A stretch of 64,000 nucleotides of DNA from Streptomyces pyxinicus (GCF_024753135.1 NZ_JANUGP010000010.1:124001-188000), one strand, 5' to 3'. Positions 41,781 to 50,484 are shown, numbered from the stretch's first letter. Numbers and translations are program-made. Notes: generated by a model from the sequence alone, not told the origin.

Positions 41781-41899
41781 GTCGTGCGCTGTTCGCTCGG
41801 GAACCTCTCCCGCCGGAACATTAGGGGCGATAAACATATGAACGGGATTATTTGTCACGGCGTGGCGAGCAAAGGAGAGGCCATGCCCCGCACGCGCCC

Positions 41900-42781
41900 T
41901 CAGGTGGACGCCCGCCGCTCCTCGGTCGGCACCGGCAGCACGACCAGGCGCTGTACGGCCCGGCTCAGGACGAGCACGCCCCCGATGATCAGCAGCGCCC
42001 CGCACGCCTCCGGCACCAGCCACCAGCCGGTGCGGACGCGCTCCCCGAACAGGACGATGCCCAGCGTCAGGCTCACCACCGCGTCGCCGATGGTCAGCGC
42101 GGGCTGCGCGGCGGCGAGCGGGCCGGCCTGGAGCGCGTTCTCCAGCAGCAGCACGGAGGCCACACCGGCGAGCGCGAAACCGTACGTCTGCCAGGACCGC
42201 AGGAACGCGGTGAAGCCCTCGTCGGCGAAGGTGCCGCTGGCCGACTTCAGCAGGGCGGCGGTGAGCGCGTTGCCCGTCGCCGAGGCCGCCGCCAGCAGCG
42301 CGGCGCGCCGGGCGGGGGAGTGGCGCCGCCCGGCCAGCAGCACCGCCGCGCCCATCGCGCCGACGCAGGCGCACAGCGCCGGGACCCAGCGCACCAGCGG
42401 CGCCTGGTCGGTCGCGCCGTGCGGGGCGGCGGCGACCAGCAGCACCGCGAGGCCGCCCACGCAACCGCCGACGCCCCACCAGCCGGAAGGGGGCAGCCGC
42501 CGGCGCATCAGCGGCGCGGCGACCAGCAGGGCGAAGGGCAGCTCCAGGATGAACAGCGGCTGCACCAGGGCGAGCGGGCCGTTGACCAGGGCCAGGCTCT
42601 GGAACAGCGCGGCACCGATCACGCCGGCCATGCCGATCATCCAGAACGGCCGGCGCACCAGCTCCGCGATCAGCCGGAGCCCGCCGCGGCTGCTCGCCGA
42701 GGCGGCCTTGCGCTGGAACGCGGTGCCCACGGCGTTGCTCGCCGCTCCCGCGACGGCGAAGACCGCGGCCAGTTCGATCAC
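41900..42781 (-). CDS. DMT/NIPA-like membrane transporter
   Basis: A 293-residue protein with nine or ten predicted helices in two similar halves (LAAVFAVAGAASNAVGTAFQ, MIGMAGVIGAALFQSLALVN, LVQPLFILELPFALLVAAPL in the first half; LLENALQAGPLAAAQPALTI, VSLTLGIVLFGERVRTGWWL in the second). Organisation is that of drug/metabolite transporters and NIPA-type magnesium transporters; substrate unknown. Starts at ATG 42781, alone on its strand. Confidence 0.75.
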   Translation of the reverse strand: MIELAAVFAVAGAASNAVGTAFQRKAASASSRGGLRLIAELVRRPFWMIGMAGVIGAALFQSLALVNGPLALVQPLFILELPFALLVAAPLMRRRLPPSGWWGVGGCVGGLAVLLVAAAPHGATDQAPLVRWVPALCACVGAMGAAVLLAGRRHSPARRAALLAAASATGNALTAALLKSASGTFADEGFTAFLRSWQTYGFALAGVASVLLLENALQAGPLAAAQPALTIGDAVVSLTLGIVLFGERVRTGWWLVPEACGALLIIGGVLVLSRAVQRLVVLPVPTEERRAST

Positions 42782-42967
42782 GCCCGTCTCCCAGCCTGCC
42801 GGCGGCGCCTCCCGGGGGAGGCACGTGCCCCTTCAGCGTACGGAAGGCGGCGCGGGCGCGCCGGATGCGACGCGTGGGGCGGACCGGCCGGTTCCGCAGG
42901 CGGGATCCGGCCGGATCGGGGGTACCAGCCGGACGAGGCCGGTGGGGCCGAGCACTGGGAGGGACGC

Positions 42968-43387
42968 ATGTCTCAGGAGGTCCGCGAGATCATGACCAGC
43001 AATCCGGTCGCGGTGGCACCGGAGACGCCCGTCTGCGACGTCGCCGCCCGGATGCGCGACGAGGACATCGGGGTCGTCCTGGTCTGCGCCGGCGACCGGC
43101 TGCGCGGTCTGGTCACCGACCGGGACCTGACCGTGCGCATCCTCGCCGACTGCGGGGACGTCAGCGGGCGGACCGTCGCCGAGGCGTGCAGCAGCGAACT
43201 GGTGACCGTGGCCCCGGACGACGACGTGGACCGCGCCGTGCAGCTCATGCGCGGCAAGGCGCTGCGCCGGCTGCCGGTCGTGGAGGACGGCTGCGTGGTC
43301 GGGATCATCGCCCTCGGGGACGTGGCCATGGAGTACGACCCCGAGTCCACGCTGGGACAGATCAGCGCGGCCGGCCCCACCCGCTGA
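42968..43387 (+). CDS. CBS-domain pair protein
   Basis: A 139-residue protein made of two CBS motifs (about 8-62: MTSNPVAVAPETPVCDVAAR, IGVVLVCAGDRLRGLVTDRD; and 70-125: AVQLMRGKALRRLPVVEDG, VVGIIALGDVAMEY). Such free-standing pairs bind adenine nucleotides and modulate partners. ATG at 42968 is the natural start (MSQEVREIM); the longer upstream frame is non-coding. Several copies per genome are usual in Streptomyces. Confidence 0.88.
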   Translation: MSQEVREIMTSNPVAVAPETPVCDVAARMRDEDIGVVLVCAGDRLRGLVTDRDLTVRILADCGDVSGRTVAEACSSELVTVAPDDDVDRAVQLMRGKALRRLPVVEDGCVVGIIALGDVAMEYDPESTLGQISAAGPTR

Positions 43388-43425
43388 GCCGCGGACGGGA
43401 CCGGCCGCGCGGCCGGGCGGCCCGG

Positions 43426-45174
43426 TCAGGAGACGCTCAGGTCGTCGGCGTACACCGCGCCCTGTCCATACCAGCCGTGCACGTACACGGTGACGGTGCC
43501 CGAGGCGCCGGTGGTGAACGGCACCGTCAGCTTCTGCCACGACGAGGGCGAGGCCCAGGCGCTGGCGGTCGCGCCGCCGCTGACGCCCAGGTAGGCGTAC
43601 GACCCCTGCACCCAACCGCTCAGCGTGTAGGCGGTGTTGGGCTTCAGGGTGAGGGTCTGGGCGCACTGGCCGGTCCCCGAGGCGGACGGCGTGGTCTTCA
43701 GCGCGTGGCCGCCGCCGTGCGCGGGCGAGGTGACCACCGTGGCGCCACTGTCGCAGGTCCAGGGCGCGAGCGCGCCGGTCTCGAAGTCGCCGTTGGCCAG
43801 AGCGGAGCTGCCGGCCGGGCCGTTCACGGTCAGGGTGAAGGTGGAGCTGTGCCTGGTCGAGCCGGCCGTACCGGTGACGGTCAGCGGGTAGCTGCCCGGT
43901 GTGGTGGACGCGGCGGTCTTCACGGTCAGCGTGGCGGTGCCGCCGGCGGTGACCGAGGCGGGGCTCGCGGTGGCGGTCACTCCGGCGGGGGCGCCGCTCA
44001 CCGTGAGGGCGACGCTCTGGGCGCTGCCCGAGGTCACCGACGTCTTCACGGTCGCCGTCGCCGAGCCGCCCGGGTCGACGGCGGCGGTGGCGGGGGAGAG
44101 GGACACGGCGAAGTCGTTGGCCGGCGGGGTCGTCGTACCGCCGGTGAAGGGCGCGAAGGTGTGGGTGAAGTACCAGGTGTCCTGGGCGATGCCCGAGCAG
44201 GTGTCGGAGGCGGCGCCGCCGGGGCAGCCGCCGTTGTCGCGCTGGAGCGCCCAGAAGGACAGGGTGTTGATGCCCTTGGCGACCGCCCAGTCGTAGACGG
44301 TGGCCGCGTCGGCGGTGGTGAAGGTCTCCGCCGGGCCGTAGTCGTCCACGCCGGGCATCTCGGTGACGCCGATCATGTTCCACAGCTGGGTGTCCGACAG
44401 GTCCGGGTACAGGCCGGCGAGCTGGTCGCGCAGTCCGCTCGCGGCCGTCTGGGTGTCGGTGGCCATGTGGTGGGTGGCGCCGTCGTAGTAGTCGAACGTC
44501 ATGAGGTTGACGACGTCCACCTTGGCGCCCGCCTTCTTGGCGCTGCGCAGCACGGCGAGCCCGCTGTCGGCCAGACCCGTGGTCGTGGTCGGCAGGGTGT
44601 ACGAGAACTGCACCGAGCGGCCATTGGCGGCGGCCCAGTCCTGGACCTTCTTGATGGCCTGGTTGCGGCGGTCGACGCCGGCGGAGTTGGTGAGGGAGTT
44701 GTCCTCGACGTCCATGTCGAGCCGCGAGACGTCGTAGGTGGTGATGATCTTCTCGTAGGCGGCGGCGATGGAGTCCACGCTGGTGCAGCTGTCGGCGATC
44801 TCCGTGCCGCCGTTGTCGGCCGCGTAGCCGCCGAGCGAGGGGATCACGTCACCGCCGCGCGAGCGGATCGTGGTGAAGTCGGAGCCGAAGACCGAGGCGT
44901 CCACCGGGGTGCTGGTCTCGCCGTTCCAGTAGGGCGTGCACGAGCCCTTCTTCTCCGTCTGGAGGAAGGCCATGGTCAGGTACTTGGCGCCGGAGGCCTG
45001 GGCGAGCGCGGCGGGGCTGTCGCCGTTGTAGGCCTCGAAGTAGGGCGCGAAGACGTGCGCGGGCAGCGGGGTCGCGGCGTGCGCGGTGCCCCCGATCCCC
45101 AGGGTGAGCCCCGCCGACGCGGCCAGGGTGGCCACTCCGGTGAGCAGGGCGCGGACGGATCTCGGACGTGTCAT
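43426..45174 (-). CDS. Secreted chitinase (GH18) with carbohydrate-binding module
   Basis: A 582-residue exoenzyme. Signal peptide 1-33 (LLTGVATLAASAGLTLG, cut after AHA). GH18 domain about 35-330, catalytic motif SRLDMDVEDNS with the Glu near 157. Ig-like linker domain about 345-440 (FAVSLSPATAAVDPGGSATA). C-terminal beta-sandwich binding module about 450-580 (ALANGDFETGALAPWTCDSG). Hydrolyses chitin outside the cell. Two dre-like operators overlap its promoter, so repression by DasR with release by glucosamine-6-phosphate is expected. Confidence 0.88.
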   Translation of the reverse strand: MTRPRSVRALLTGVATLAASAGLTLGIGGTAHAATPLPAHVFAPYFEAYNGDSPAALAQASGAKYLTMAFLQTEKKGSCTPYWNGETSTPVDASVFGSDFTTIRSRGGDVIPSLGGYAADNGGTEIADSCTSVDSIAAAYEKIITTYDVSRLDMDVEDNSLTNSAGVDRRNQAIKKVQDWAAANGRSVQFSYTLPTTTTGLADSGLAVLRSAKKAGAKVDVVNLMTFDYYDGATHHMATDTQTAASGLRDQLAGLYPDLSDTQLWNMIGVTEMPGVDDYGPAETFTTADAATVYDWAVAKGINTLSFWALQRDNGGCPGGAASDTCSGIAQDTWYFTHTFAPFTGGTTTPPANDFAVSLSPATAAVDPGGSATATVKTSVTSGSAQSVALTVSGAPAGVTATASPASVTAGGTATLTVKTAASTTPGSYPLTVTGTAGSTRHSSTFTLTVNGPAGSSALANGDFETGALAPWTCDSGATVVTSPAHGGGHALKTTPSASGTGQCAQTLTLKPNTAYTLSGWVQGSYAYLGVSGGATASAWASPSSWQKLTVPFTTGASGTVTVYVHGWYGQGAVYADDLSVS

Positions 45175-45249
45175 CGGGTACTCCCGGAAAGCGAACGACA
45201 GGCGGGTGGGGAGGGTGGTGCTGTCGCGCTGTGCGGCCCGGCCGGGGCG

Positions 45250-45281
45250 ATTGGTCTAGGCCATGATTGGTCTGGACCAAA
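45250..45281 (-). promoter_or_regulatory. Tandem DasR-type (dre) operators and chitinase promoter
   Basis: On the minus strand TTTGGTCCAGACCAAT is followed directly by CATGGCCTAGACCAAT. Both resemble the dre consensus ACTGGTCTAGACCACT and the paired direct repeats of Streptomyces chitinase promoters. TTGACC just upstream (about 45289-45294) and AATCAT 17 bp later make a promoter whose spacer holds the first repeat. Start codon of the chitinase is 76 bp downstream. Confidence 0.75.
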
Positions 45282-45360
45282 CTGGGGTCAAGGTCCGGGA
45301 CTCTCCTTTTGCCCGTTCATGGGGAAGCGCCGTGCCGAAGTCTCGTGGCGGAGGTCCATG

Positions 45361-45394
45361 GAAAAGCGGCCCGGCGAGGGAACGCCGGGCCGCT
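45361..45394 (-). terminator. Terminator after the 45415-46602 gene
   Basis: AGCGGCCCGGCG, 6-nt loop, CGCCGGGCCGCT: perfect 12-bp stem. On the minus strand it is followed by TTTTCC, giving a factor-independent terminator. Confidence 0.75.
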
Positions 45395-45414
45395 GTCGAG
45401 GAGGTGACGAGGTG

Positions 45415-46602
45415 TCAGGCGGGTGCCGCCTCCGTCGGGTGCAGCGTCGCCTCCGCCGCCCGCACCCGCCAGGACTCCACCGTCTCCAGCTGGCGGCGCG
45501 CCCGGTCGATGAGCCGGTCCAGCAGCCCGGCGTCCAGGCGGGACTCGCTGTCGGCGAGCCGGCGCAGCGTGGTCCAGCCCGCCGCCTTGCCCTCGATGCC
45601 CAGCCGCAGCGCCTCCAGCTCCAGCACGGTGCTGAGCGGGGAGCGCCGGACCAGGCGCCCGTTGCCCTTGAGGCGGGCCGCCTTCTCGGCCGCCCAGGCG
45701 CCCCACACCTTGTAGTGGCGCACCGGCACGTCCAGGTCCCGCATGATGCCGAGCAGCGCGGCGCGGTCCTCGGTGATCTCGGCGGCGACCGGTGCGAGGG
45801 CCCGGCCGAGGGCGGTGCCGCGCGTGACGGCGGCCAGGTGGTCGGCTCGCCGGGTGCCGGCGGTGGCACCGGCGAGATGGTCGTTGAGGTAGATGGAGAG
45901 CAGGCGCGCGCCGGGCGCGGCGGACGGTGTCGGACCGTTCATGACGGGCCTCCCGTGGGTCTCGGACGGGCGGGTCGGGGGTGGCGCGGCCACGGTCGTC
46001 GTGACCCGCACCAGGCCGGGGGTCCGGGGCGTGGAGCCGAAGCCGAACCGTACGGCGGGTTCGACCGGGGCGAGGGGGCCGAGGTCCCGCCCCTCGTGGA
46101 CGGCGCTCGCCGCTGTGATCCGGTGCAGGTCGCGGGCGCCGTACCACTCGCGCCGGCCACCGCCCGCGGTGCCCCGCGTCCGGGTGCCGAGCAGTACCCG
46201 GGCGAGCGGGTCGGTCACCGCCGTCCACCAGGGGCGGGCGGCCAGCGCGCCGGGGACGGCCCGCAGCAGCAGGCCGGCCGGGCCTCGGCGGCCGACGGTG
46301 AGGCGCAGGTCGAGCAGTGCTCCGGCGGTGACCGTCCACCGGTTCCCGGCGACCCGGACCCGTACGGGCGTCACGCGCACCTCGTCGAAGCGGTAGGTGG
46401 CGGCGATGAAGTCCGCCGTCGCGCGGGTCGGCGCCAGCAGCAGCCGGTGCCCGTCGTCGCGTTCGAGCATCACGTCGCTGATCGGGCCGAACGGCGAGCG
46501 GGGCCAGTGCCCGAGCACCACGCGGGTGCCGGAGGCGGTGCCGATCCCGGCGATCCAGCCGTCGAAGCGCAGCCGGCCGGCACCCGGCAAGGTCGCGTTC
46601 AC
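45415..46602 (-). CDS. Unknown protein, probable in-frame fusion of two genes
   Basis: One open frame of 395 codons with two unlike halves. The N-terminal 215 residues (LRFDGWIAGIGTASGTRVVL, RREWYGARDLHRITAA, RFGFGSTPRTPGLVRVTT) form a beta-rich domain seen in unknown Streptomyces proteins. The C-terminal 175 residues (ARLLSIYLNDHLAGATAGTR, LERLRL-like helices) are all helical. An internal ATG at 45942 begins the second half and has a perfect GGGAGG site, so it is probably translated separately too. No stop separates the two. I know of no function for either. Confidence 0.6.
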   Translation of the reverse strand: MNATLPGAGRLRFDGWIAGIGTASGTRVVLGHWPRSPFGPISDVMLERDDGHRLLLAPTRATADFIAATYRFDEVRVTPVRVRVAGNRWTVTAGALLDLRLTVGRRGPAGLLLRAVPGALAARPWWTAVTDPLARVLLGTRTRGTAGGGRREWYGARDLHRITAASAVHEGRDLGPLAPVEPAVRFGFGSTPRTPGLVRVTTTVAAPPPTRPSETHGRPVMNGPTPSAAPGARLLSIYLNDHLAGATAGTRRADHLAAVTRGTALGRALAPVAAEITEDRAALLGIMRDLDVPVRHYKVWGAWAAEKAARLKGNGRLVRRSPLSTVLELEALRLGIEGKAAGWTTLRRLADSESRLDAGLLDRLIDRARRQLETVESWRVRAAEATLHPTEAAPA

Positions 46603-46717
46603 GTGGTGCGCGGCGCGGGGTCGGGCGGGCGCCGCTCGGGTCCGTTCGAGGCCACGGGCACCGACTCCCCCGGGGCGGCCCGCCGAAACCCGCCGGCCGG
46701 GGGAGTCCCCGGCGCGG

Positions 46718-46990
46718 TCAGCCCCACACCGACCAGGACGCCGTCCCGTCGGCGGAGGCCAGGACGGCGAGGACCACCAGGTCCGCGACGCCCAGGCCGA
46801 GGCCCAGGTAGGCGCGGAAGCGGCGCGGGGTGCCGCGGCGCAGGGCGATGACGGCCAGCGCGATGGCGAGGGGGCCGAGGACGAGATTGAGGACGAGCAG
46901 TCCGACGAGCCCGAGGACGAAGGAGGCCACGGCCATGCCCTCGGTGTCCCGCCGGCCCGTCCGGGCCGAGGGGGGTGCGGTCAGCCGCAT
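46718..46990 (-). CDS. DUF4190-type small membrane protein
   Basis: A 90-residue protein with two helices: MAVASFVLGLVGLLVLNLVL and YLGLGLGVADLVVLAVLAS, separated by the DUF4190 pattern LGPLAIALAVIALRRGTP. Function unknown. Its ATG is one base from the stop of the upstream 55-codon gene, so the two form an operon. Confidence 0.75.
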   Translation of the reverse strand: MRLTAPPSARTGRRDTEGMAVASFVLGLVGLLVLNLVLGPLAIALAVIALRRGTPRRFRAYLGLGLGVADLVVLAVLASADGTASWSVWG

Positions 46991-46991
46991 G

Positions 46992-47159
46992 TCAGGCCCT
47001 CCCCGTCCGCTGCCGGCGGCGGCGCCGCTCGCGTCCCGTGAAGACGAGCAGCCACGCGGCGATGAGCGCCCCGAGCACCAGCGTCACCGGCAGCGGGAGG
47101 TAGGCGGCCGAACCCACGACGAGGCCCAGCAGGAGCAGGGCGGCGACCAGGAAGAGCAC
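46992..47159 (-). CDS. Small two-helix membrane protein, 55 aa
   Basis: GTG start at 47159 with GGGGAGG five bases upstream and TGA at 46992-46994. The protein is two hydrophobic helices (LFLVAALLLLGLVVGSAAYL and LPVTLVLGALIAAWLLVFTG) and a basic tail GRERRRRRQRTGRA, so the tail should face the cytoplasm. It directly precedes the DUF4190 gene with a 1-bp gap. No family recognised. Confidence 0.65.
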   Translation of the reverse strand: MLFLVAALLLLGLVVGSAAYLPLPVTLVLGALIAAWLLVFTGRERRRRRQRTGRA

Positions 47160-47273
47160 GACTACCTCCCCACCGCGGTGAAGTCGGGCACGGACGGCGG
47201 GTGTTGCGGCGGTTTCCTCATGGTGTTCATGACATCGCGGTTTCCCGCCGTCGCCCGGCTCACGCCGACGCGA

Positions 47274-47555
47274 TCAGGTCGCGCGCGTGCCGCCGCCGCG
47301 CCGGATACGGCCCAGCAGGTCCCGGTGGTAGGCGGCGAGCCGGCCGGCCGGCACCGGCGCGGGACTGCCGGCGAGCGTGTACCAGGTGTCGCTCCCGGAG
47401 TGCTGGACGGCGACCCGCACACTGCGGCCGTCGGCCTGGAGGATGGTCGCGACGGTGAGGTCACCGGTGAGGACGCCGGCCTCGTCGGTCAGCGCGCCGC
47501 CGGGACCGGCCATGACCCGGTCGACGTACCTGTCGATGCTGGGAGGGTTGTTCAT
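47274..47555 (-). CDS. Small unknown protein, 93 aa
   Basis: MNNPPSIDRYVDRVMAGPGG leads into a beta-rich section (TVATILQADGRSVRVAVQHS, DTWYTLAG) and a helix (RLAAYHRDLLGRI). Coding bias is good. No signal peptide or membrane helix, and no family recognised. It lies alone between the membrane pair and the azoreductase. Confidence 0.6.
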   Translation of the reverse strand: MNNPPSIDRYVDRVMAGPGGALTDEAGVLTGDLTVATILQADGRSVRVAVQHSGSDTWYTLAGSPAPVPAGRLAAYHRDLLGRIRRGGGTRAT

Positions 47556-47662
47556 GGGCGCAGATTTGCATCAACCCGCCCGCCACGCCCCGCACCGCGC
47601 AGGTGTCGCCGTGCGCGTCGCCGGGTCGGCCCACGGGGCGGAGTGTCGCCGTGGGCCGGGGT

Positions 47663-48301
47663 TCAGGCCGCCAGGCGCTTCGCCCGCGCCGCCGCCTGTT
47701 CGAAGGCCCGGTCGCGGGAGGCTTCGAACAGCGGGACCAGCTCGCTCATCGCCGGGTTGTGCGGGGCCATCGTCAGCTCCGGGACGATGAACTCCAGCTC
47801 CATGCCGAGGGCGTCGGCGAGAACGGCCTTGAGGTAGTTCTGCACGTACTCGAACGGCTCGCGCGGGGTGCCCGGCGCGTAGGAGCCGCCCCGGCTGGCG
47901 ACGACGGTCACCGGGATGCCCTTGACGGAGGGGTTCTCGCCCGCGGTGCGGCCCATCAGGATCACGTTGTCCAGCCAGGCCTTCAGGGTCGACGGGATCG
48001 AGAAGTTGTACATCGGGGCGCCGATCAGCACCGCGTCGGCCTGCTCCAGTTCCTCGATCAGGCGGAGCCGCTCGGCGAAGGCGGCGGCCTGCCCGGGCGT
48101 GTGGCCGGCCGGGTCGGCGAAGCCGGCGGTGTGCGCGTCGGCGGTGATGTGCGGGACGGGCCGGGCGGCCAGGTCGTGGTGGACGACCGTGCCGTCCGGG
48201 TGCTGCTCCAGCCAGTGCGAGCGGAAGGCCGCCGCCACGGCGCGCGAGGCGGATGCCTCGACCGGGAGTACGGAGGAGTCGATGTGCAGCAGGGTGGCCA
48301 T
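47663..48301 (-). CDS. azoR: FMN-dependent NADH-azoreductase
   Basis: A 212-residue flavodoxin-like reductase. ATLLHIDSSVLPVEASASRA near the N-terminus binds FMN phosphate, and LIGAPMYNFSIPSTLKAWLD (about 90-110) and VASRGGSYAPGTPRE (about 135-150) are AzoR marks. It reduces quinones and azo dyes by two electrons. ATG 48301 with GGAGACACGC. Divergent from an HxlR regulator with a conserved Cys, a pairing known from YodB-azoR1 in Bacillus. Confidence 0.9.
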   Translation of the reverse strand: MATLLHIDSSVLPVEASASRAVAAAFRSHWLEQHPDGTVVHHDLAARPVPHITADAHTAGFADPAGHTPGQAAAFAERLRLIEELEQADAVLIGAPMYNFSIPSTLKAWLDNVILMGRTAGENPSVKGIPVTVVASRGGSYAPGTPREPFEYVQNYLKAVLADALGMELEFIVPELTMAPHNPAMSELVPLFEASRDRAFEQAAARAKRLAA

Positions 48302-48424
48302 GCGTGTCTCCGGAAAGGGGTGAGGGGTCGGCAAAAGGCAGGGGGCAGCCCCGTACGGTCCGGACGGGACTGCTCTTTCGTACTCGACTATTGCTATCAC
48401 AGGGACTTACTTTTTTTCACCCCC

Positions 48425-48438
48425 CTACCTCGGGGTAG
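48425..48438. promoter_or_regulatory. Palindrome over the HxlR promoter
   Basis: CTACC-TCGG-GGTAG, perfect 5-4-5 repeat, overlaps TAGTAC (48436-48441), a good -10 that would start the message about at the ATG (48451). It probably is the autoregulatory operator, with a nearly leaderless transcript. An AT-rich run (ACTTACTTTTTTTC) lies just upstream. Confidence 0.5.
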
Positions 48439-48450
48439 TACCCTGCTCCC

Positions 48451-48837
48451 ATGGCGGCGGAACGGAACCACGGCAGCGCGACGTGCAAACGAGTGGACGA
48501 CGGCATCACCCGCGTCTTCCACCTGCTCGGGAAGCGCTGGAGCGGCCCGATCGTGTCCGTCCTGGTGGGCCAGCCCGCCCACTTCGCCGACCTGCGCCGC
48601 GCCGTCCCCGGCATCAGCGAGCGCATGCTCTCCGACCGCCTCGCCGAACTCGGCGCCGCCGGCCTCGTCGTGCGCGAGGTCGACGAGGGCCCGCCCCTGC
48701 GCGTCTGCTACCGGCTCACCGAGTCCGGCTCGGCCCTGGAACCGGCCCTCAGGGAACTCGCGGAATGGGCCGAGGCCCACCTGCCGGACGCCGGCCCGTG
48801 CACCGGGGTGGGCCGGCCGGACGACACCGCCCGGTAG
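48451..48837 (+). CDS. HxlR-family redox regulator
   Basis: A 128-residue winged-helix protein: RVFHLLGKRWSGPIVSVLVG, FADLRRAVPGISERMLSDRL (recognition helix), AGLVVREVDEGPPLRVCYRL. A single Cys near the N-terminus (residue 12, ATCKRVDDG) is where YodB/HypR-type regulators carry their sensing Cys; further Cys are at about 85 and 117. It probably represses azoR and itself until oxidised or alkylated by quinones or aldehydes. Confidence 0.85.
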   Translation: MAAERNHGSATCKRVDDGITRVFHLLGKRWSGPIVSVLVGQPAHFADLRRAVPGISERMLSDRLAELGAAGLVVREVDEGPPLRVCYRLTESGSALEPALRELAEWAEAHLPDAGPCTGVGRPDDTAR

Positions 48838-48852
48838 CGGGTCCGGGGCCGG

Positions 48853-50331
48853 TCAGTCCACCGGCCAGGTGTGGACCGGGGCGTTGAGGTGCATGTAGTC
48901 GATGTACAGCTCGGTCATGCGGCGCAGTGCCTCGTGGCGGCCGATGGGAGCGGTGGCCTCCAGGCGGTGCACCATCTCCTTCTGCCACACCGCGCCGTTG
49001 CGCGCCGTCACACACCGCTGCTCGATGATCCCGAGCAGCGGCTCCCGCCACGCGTCGTCCATGCCCGAGTGCTCCAGGCCCCGGTGCGCGAGCGGCAGCA
49101 GCCGGCGCAGCACCAGTTCCGGCACCGGCACCTCGCCCGCCCCCGGCCAGTACAGGGGCGCCTCGATGCCGTAGCGCGCGGCGGTGTGCAGGTTGTCCGC
49201 GGCGGCGGCGAAGGACATCCGCGACCACACCGGCCGGTCCTCCTCCACCAGCGCCCGGGTCAGCCCGTAGTAGAAGGCGCCGTTGGCGAGGGTGTCCGCG
49301 ACGGTCGGGCCGGCGGGCAGCACCCGGTTCTCCACCCGGATGTGCGGCACGCCCCGTGACACCGCGTACACCGGACGGTTCCAGCGGTAGATCGTGCCGT
49401 TGTGCAGCGTCAGTTCGCCCAGCTCGGGCACGTCCCCGCGGTCCAGCGTCCGTGCCGGATCCTCCTCGTCGCACAGCGGCAGCAGGGCGGGGAAGTAGCG
49501 CAGGTTCTCCTCGAACAGGTCGAAGACGCTGTTGATCCAGCGTTCCCCGAACCACACCCGGGGCCGCACCCCCTGCACCTTGATCTCCTCGGGGCGGGTG
49601 TCGGTGGCCTGCTCGAACAGCGGGATCCGGGTCTCGTGCCACAGCTCCTTGCCGAACAGGAAGGGCGCGTTCGCGGCCAGCGCCACCTGCACGCCCGCGA
49701 TCGCCTGCGCCGCGTTCCAGTACGGCGCGAACTCGTCGGGGGAGACCTGGAGATGGAACTGCGTGCTGGTGCAGGCGGCCTCCGGGGTGATGGTGTCCGC
49801 GTAGGCGCGCAGCCGGTCGACCCCGTCCACCTCCAGCCGCAGGTCCTCCCTGCGGGCGGCGAACACCTGGTCGTTGAGCAGCCGGTAGCGGGGGTTCTCC
49901 GACAGGGCGTCCTCGCCGATGTCGTCCTGCCGCAGCGTGGGCAGGATGCCGACCGTGATCAGCCGGGCGCCGACCGAACGGGCCCGCCCGTCGGCGTGGT
50001 TGAGCGCGGCCCGGATCTCCGACTCCCAGGCGTCCGGGCCGCCCGCCGTCAGCCGCCTCGGCGGCACGTTGATCTCCAGGTTGAACCGGCCCAGCTCGGT
50101 GGACCAGGCCGGATCGGAGATCGCCTCCAGCACGTCGGCGTTGCGCATCGCGGGCTCGGCGTCGTCGTCGACCAGGTTGAGCTCTATCTCCAGGCCGACC
50201 TGGGGCCGCTCCGACTCGAACCGTGCCTCGCGCAGCATCTGCGCCAGCGCGTCCAGGCACTCCTGCATCTTGACCCGGTACCGGCGGCGGTCCTCGCGGG
50301 TGAAGACGAGCGCCGGGACGTCCCGTCCCAT
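48853..50331 (-). CDS. Glutamate-cysteine ligase family (GCS2-like) enzyme
   Basis: A 492-residue ATP-grasp-like carboxylate-amine ligase. VGLEIELNLVDDDAEP (about 47-62) and FNLEINVPPRRL (about 82-93) give the metal-binding Glu; ACTSTQFHLQVSPDEFAPYW and GVPHIRVENRVLPAGPTVAD are late marks. Actinobacteria use mycothiol, so members may make gamma-glutamyl amides other than glutathione precursors. ATG at 50331 is taken for its GGGAGGG site; the frame extends to 50370. Confidence 0.8.
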   Translation of the reverse strand: MGRDVPALVFTREDRRRYRVKMQECLDALAQMLREARFESERPQVGLEIELNLVDDDAEPAMRNADVLEAISDPAWSTELGRFNLEINVPPRRLTAGGPDAWESEIRAALNHADGRARSVGARLITVGILPTLRQDDIGEDALSENPRYRLLNDQVFAARREDLRLEVDGVDRLRAYADTITPEAACTSTQFHLQVSPDEFAPYWNAAQAIAGVQVALAANAPFLFGKELWHETRIPLFEQATDTRPEEIKVQGVRPRVWFGERWINSVFDLFEENLRYFPALLPLCDEEDPARTLDRGDVPELGELTLHNGTIYRWNRPVYAVSRGVPHIRVENRVLPAGPTVADTLANGAFYYGLTRALVEEDRPVWSRMSFAAAADNLHTAARYGIEAPLYWPGAGEVPVPELVLRRLLPLAHRGLEHSGMDDAWREPLLGIIEQRCVTARNGAVWQKEMVHRLEATAPIGRHEALRRMTELYIDYMHLNAPVHTWPVD

Positions 50332-50472
50332 CGGCCCTCCCAGATTCCCCTCGTCGGACACCTCTCCCACCAGCGTCGCACCAACGCGCGCACCGCACGA
50401 GCCGGGCGGAGCCGGGCGCCGGGCGGACCGGAACTCCTGGACAAGGCGCCCACGCCCTGCTTAGTCTTCCAG

Positions 50473-50484
50473 TCCAGATCTGGA
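50473..50484. promoter_or_regulatory. Palindrome upstream of YheO-type regulator
   Basis: TCCAGATCTGGA is a perfect 12-bp palindrome 21 bp before the GTG start, with a related half site (TCCAG) directly upstream. Likely operator of this regulator or of the divergent ligase gene. Confidence 0.45.

Noticed and set aside
42833..44383. Minus-strand 516-codon frame over the CBS gene and chitinase end
   Set aside because: Arg/His/Gly-rich shadow; the chitinase and CBS frames show real domains.
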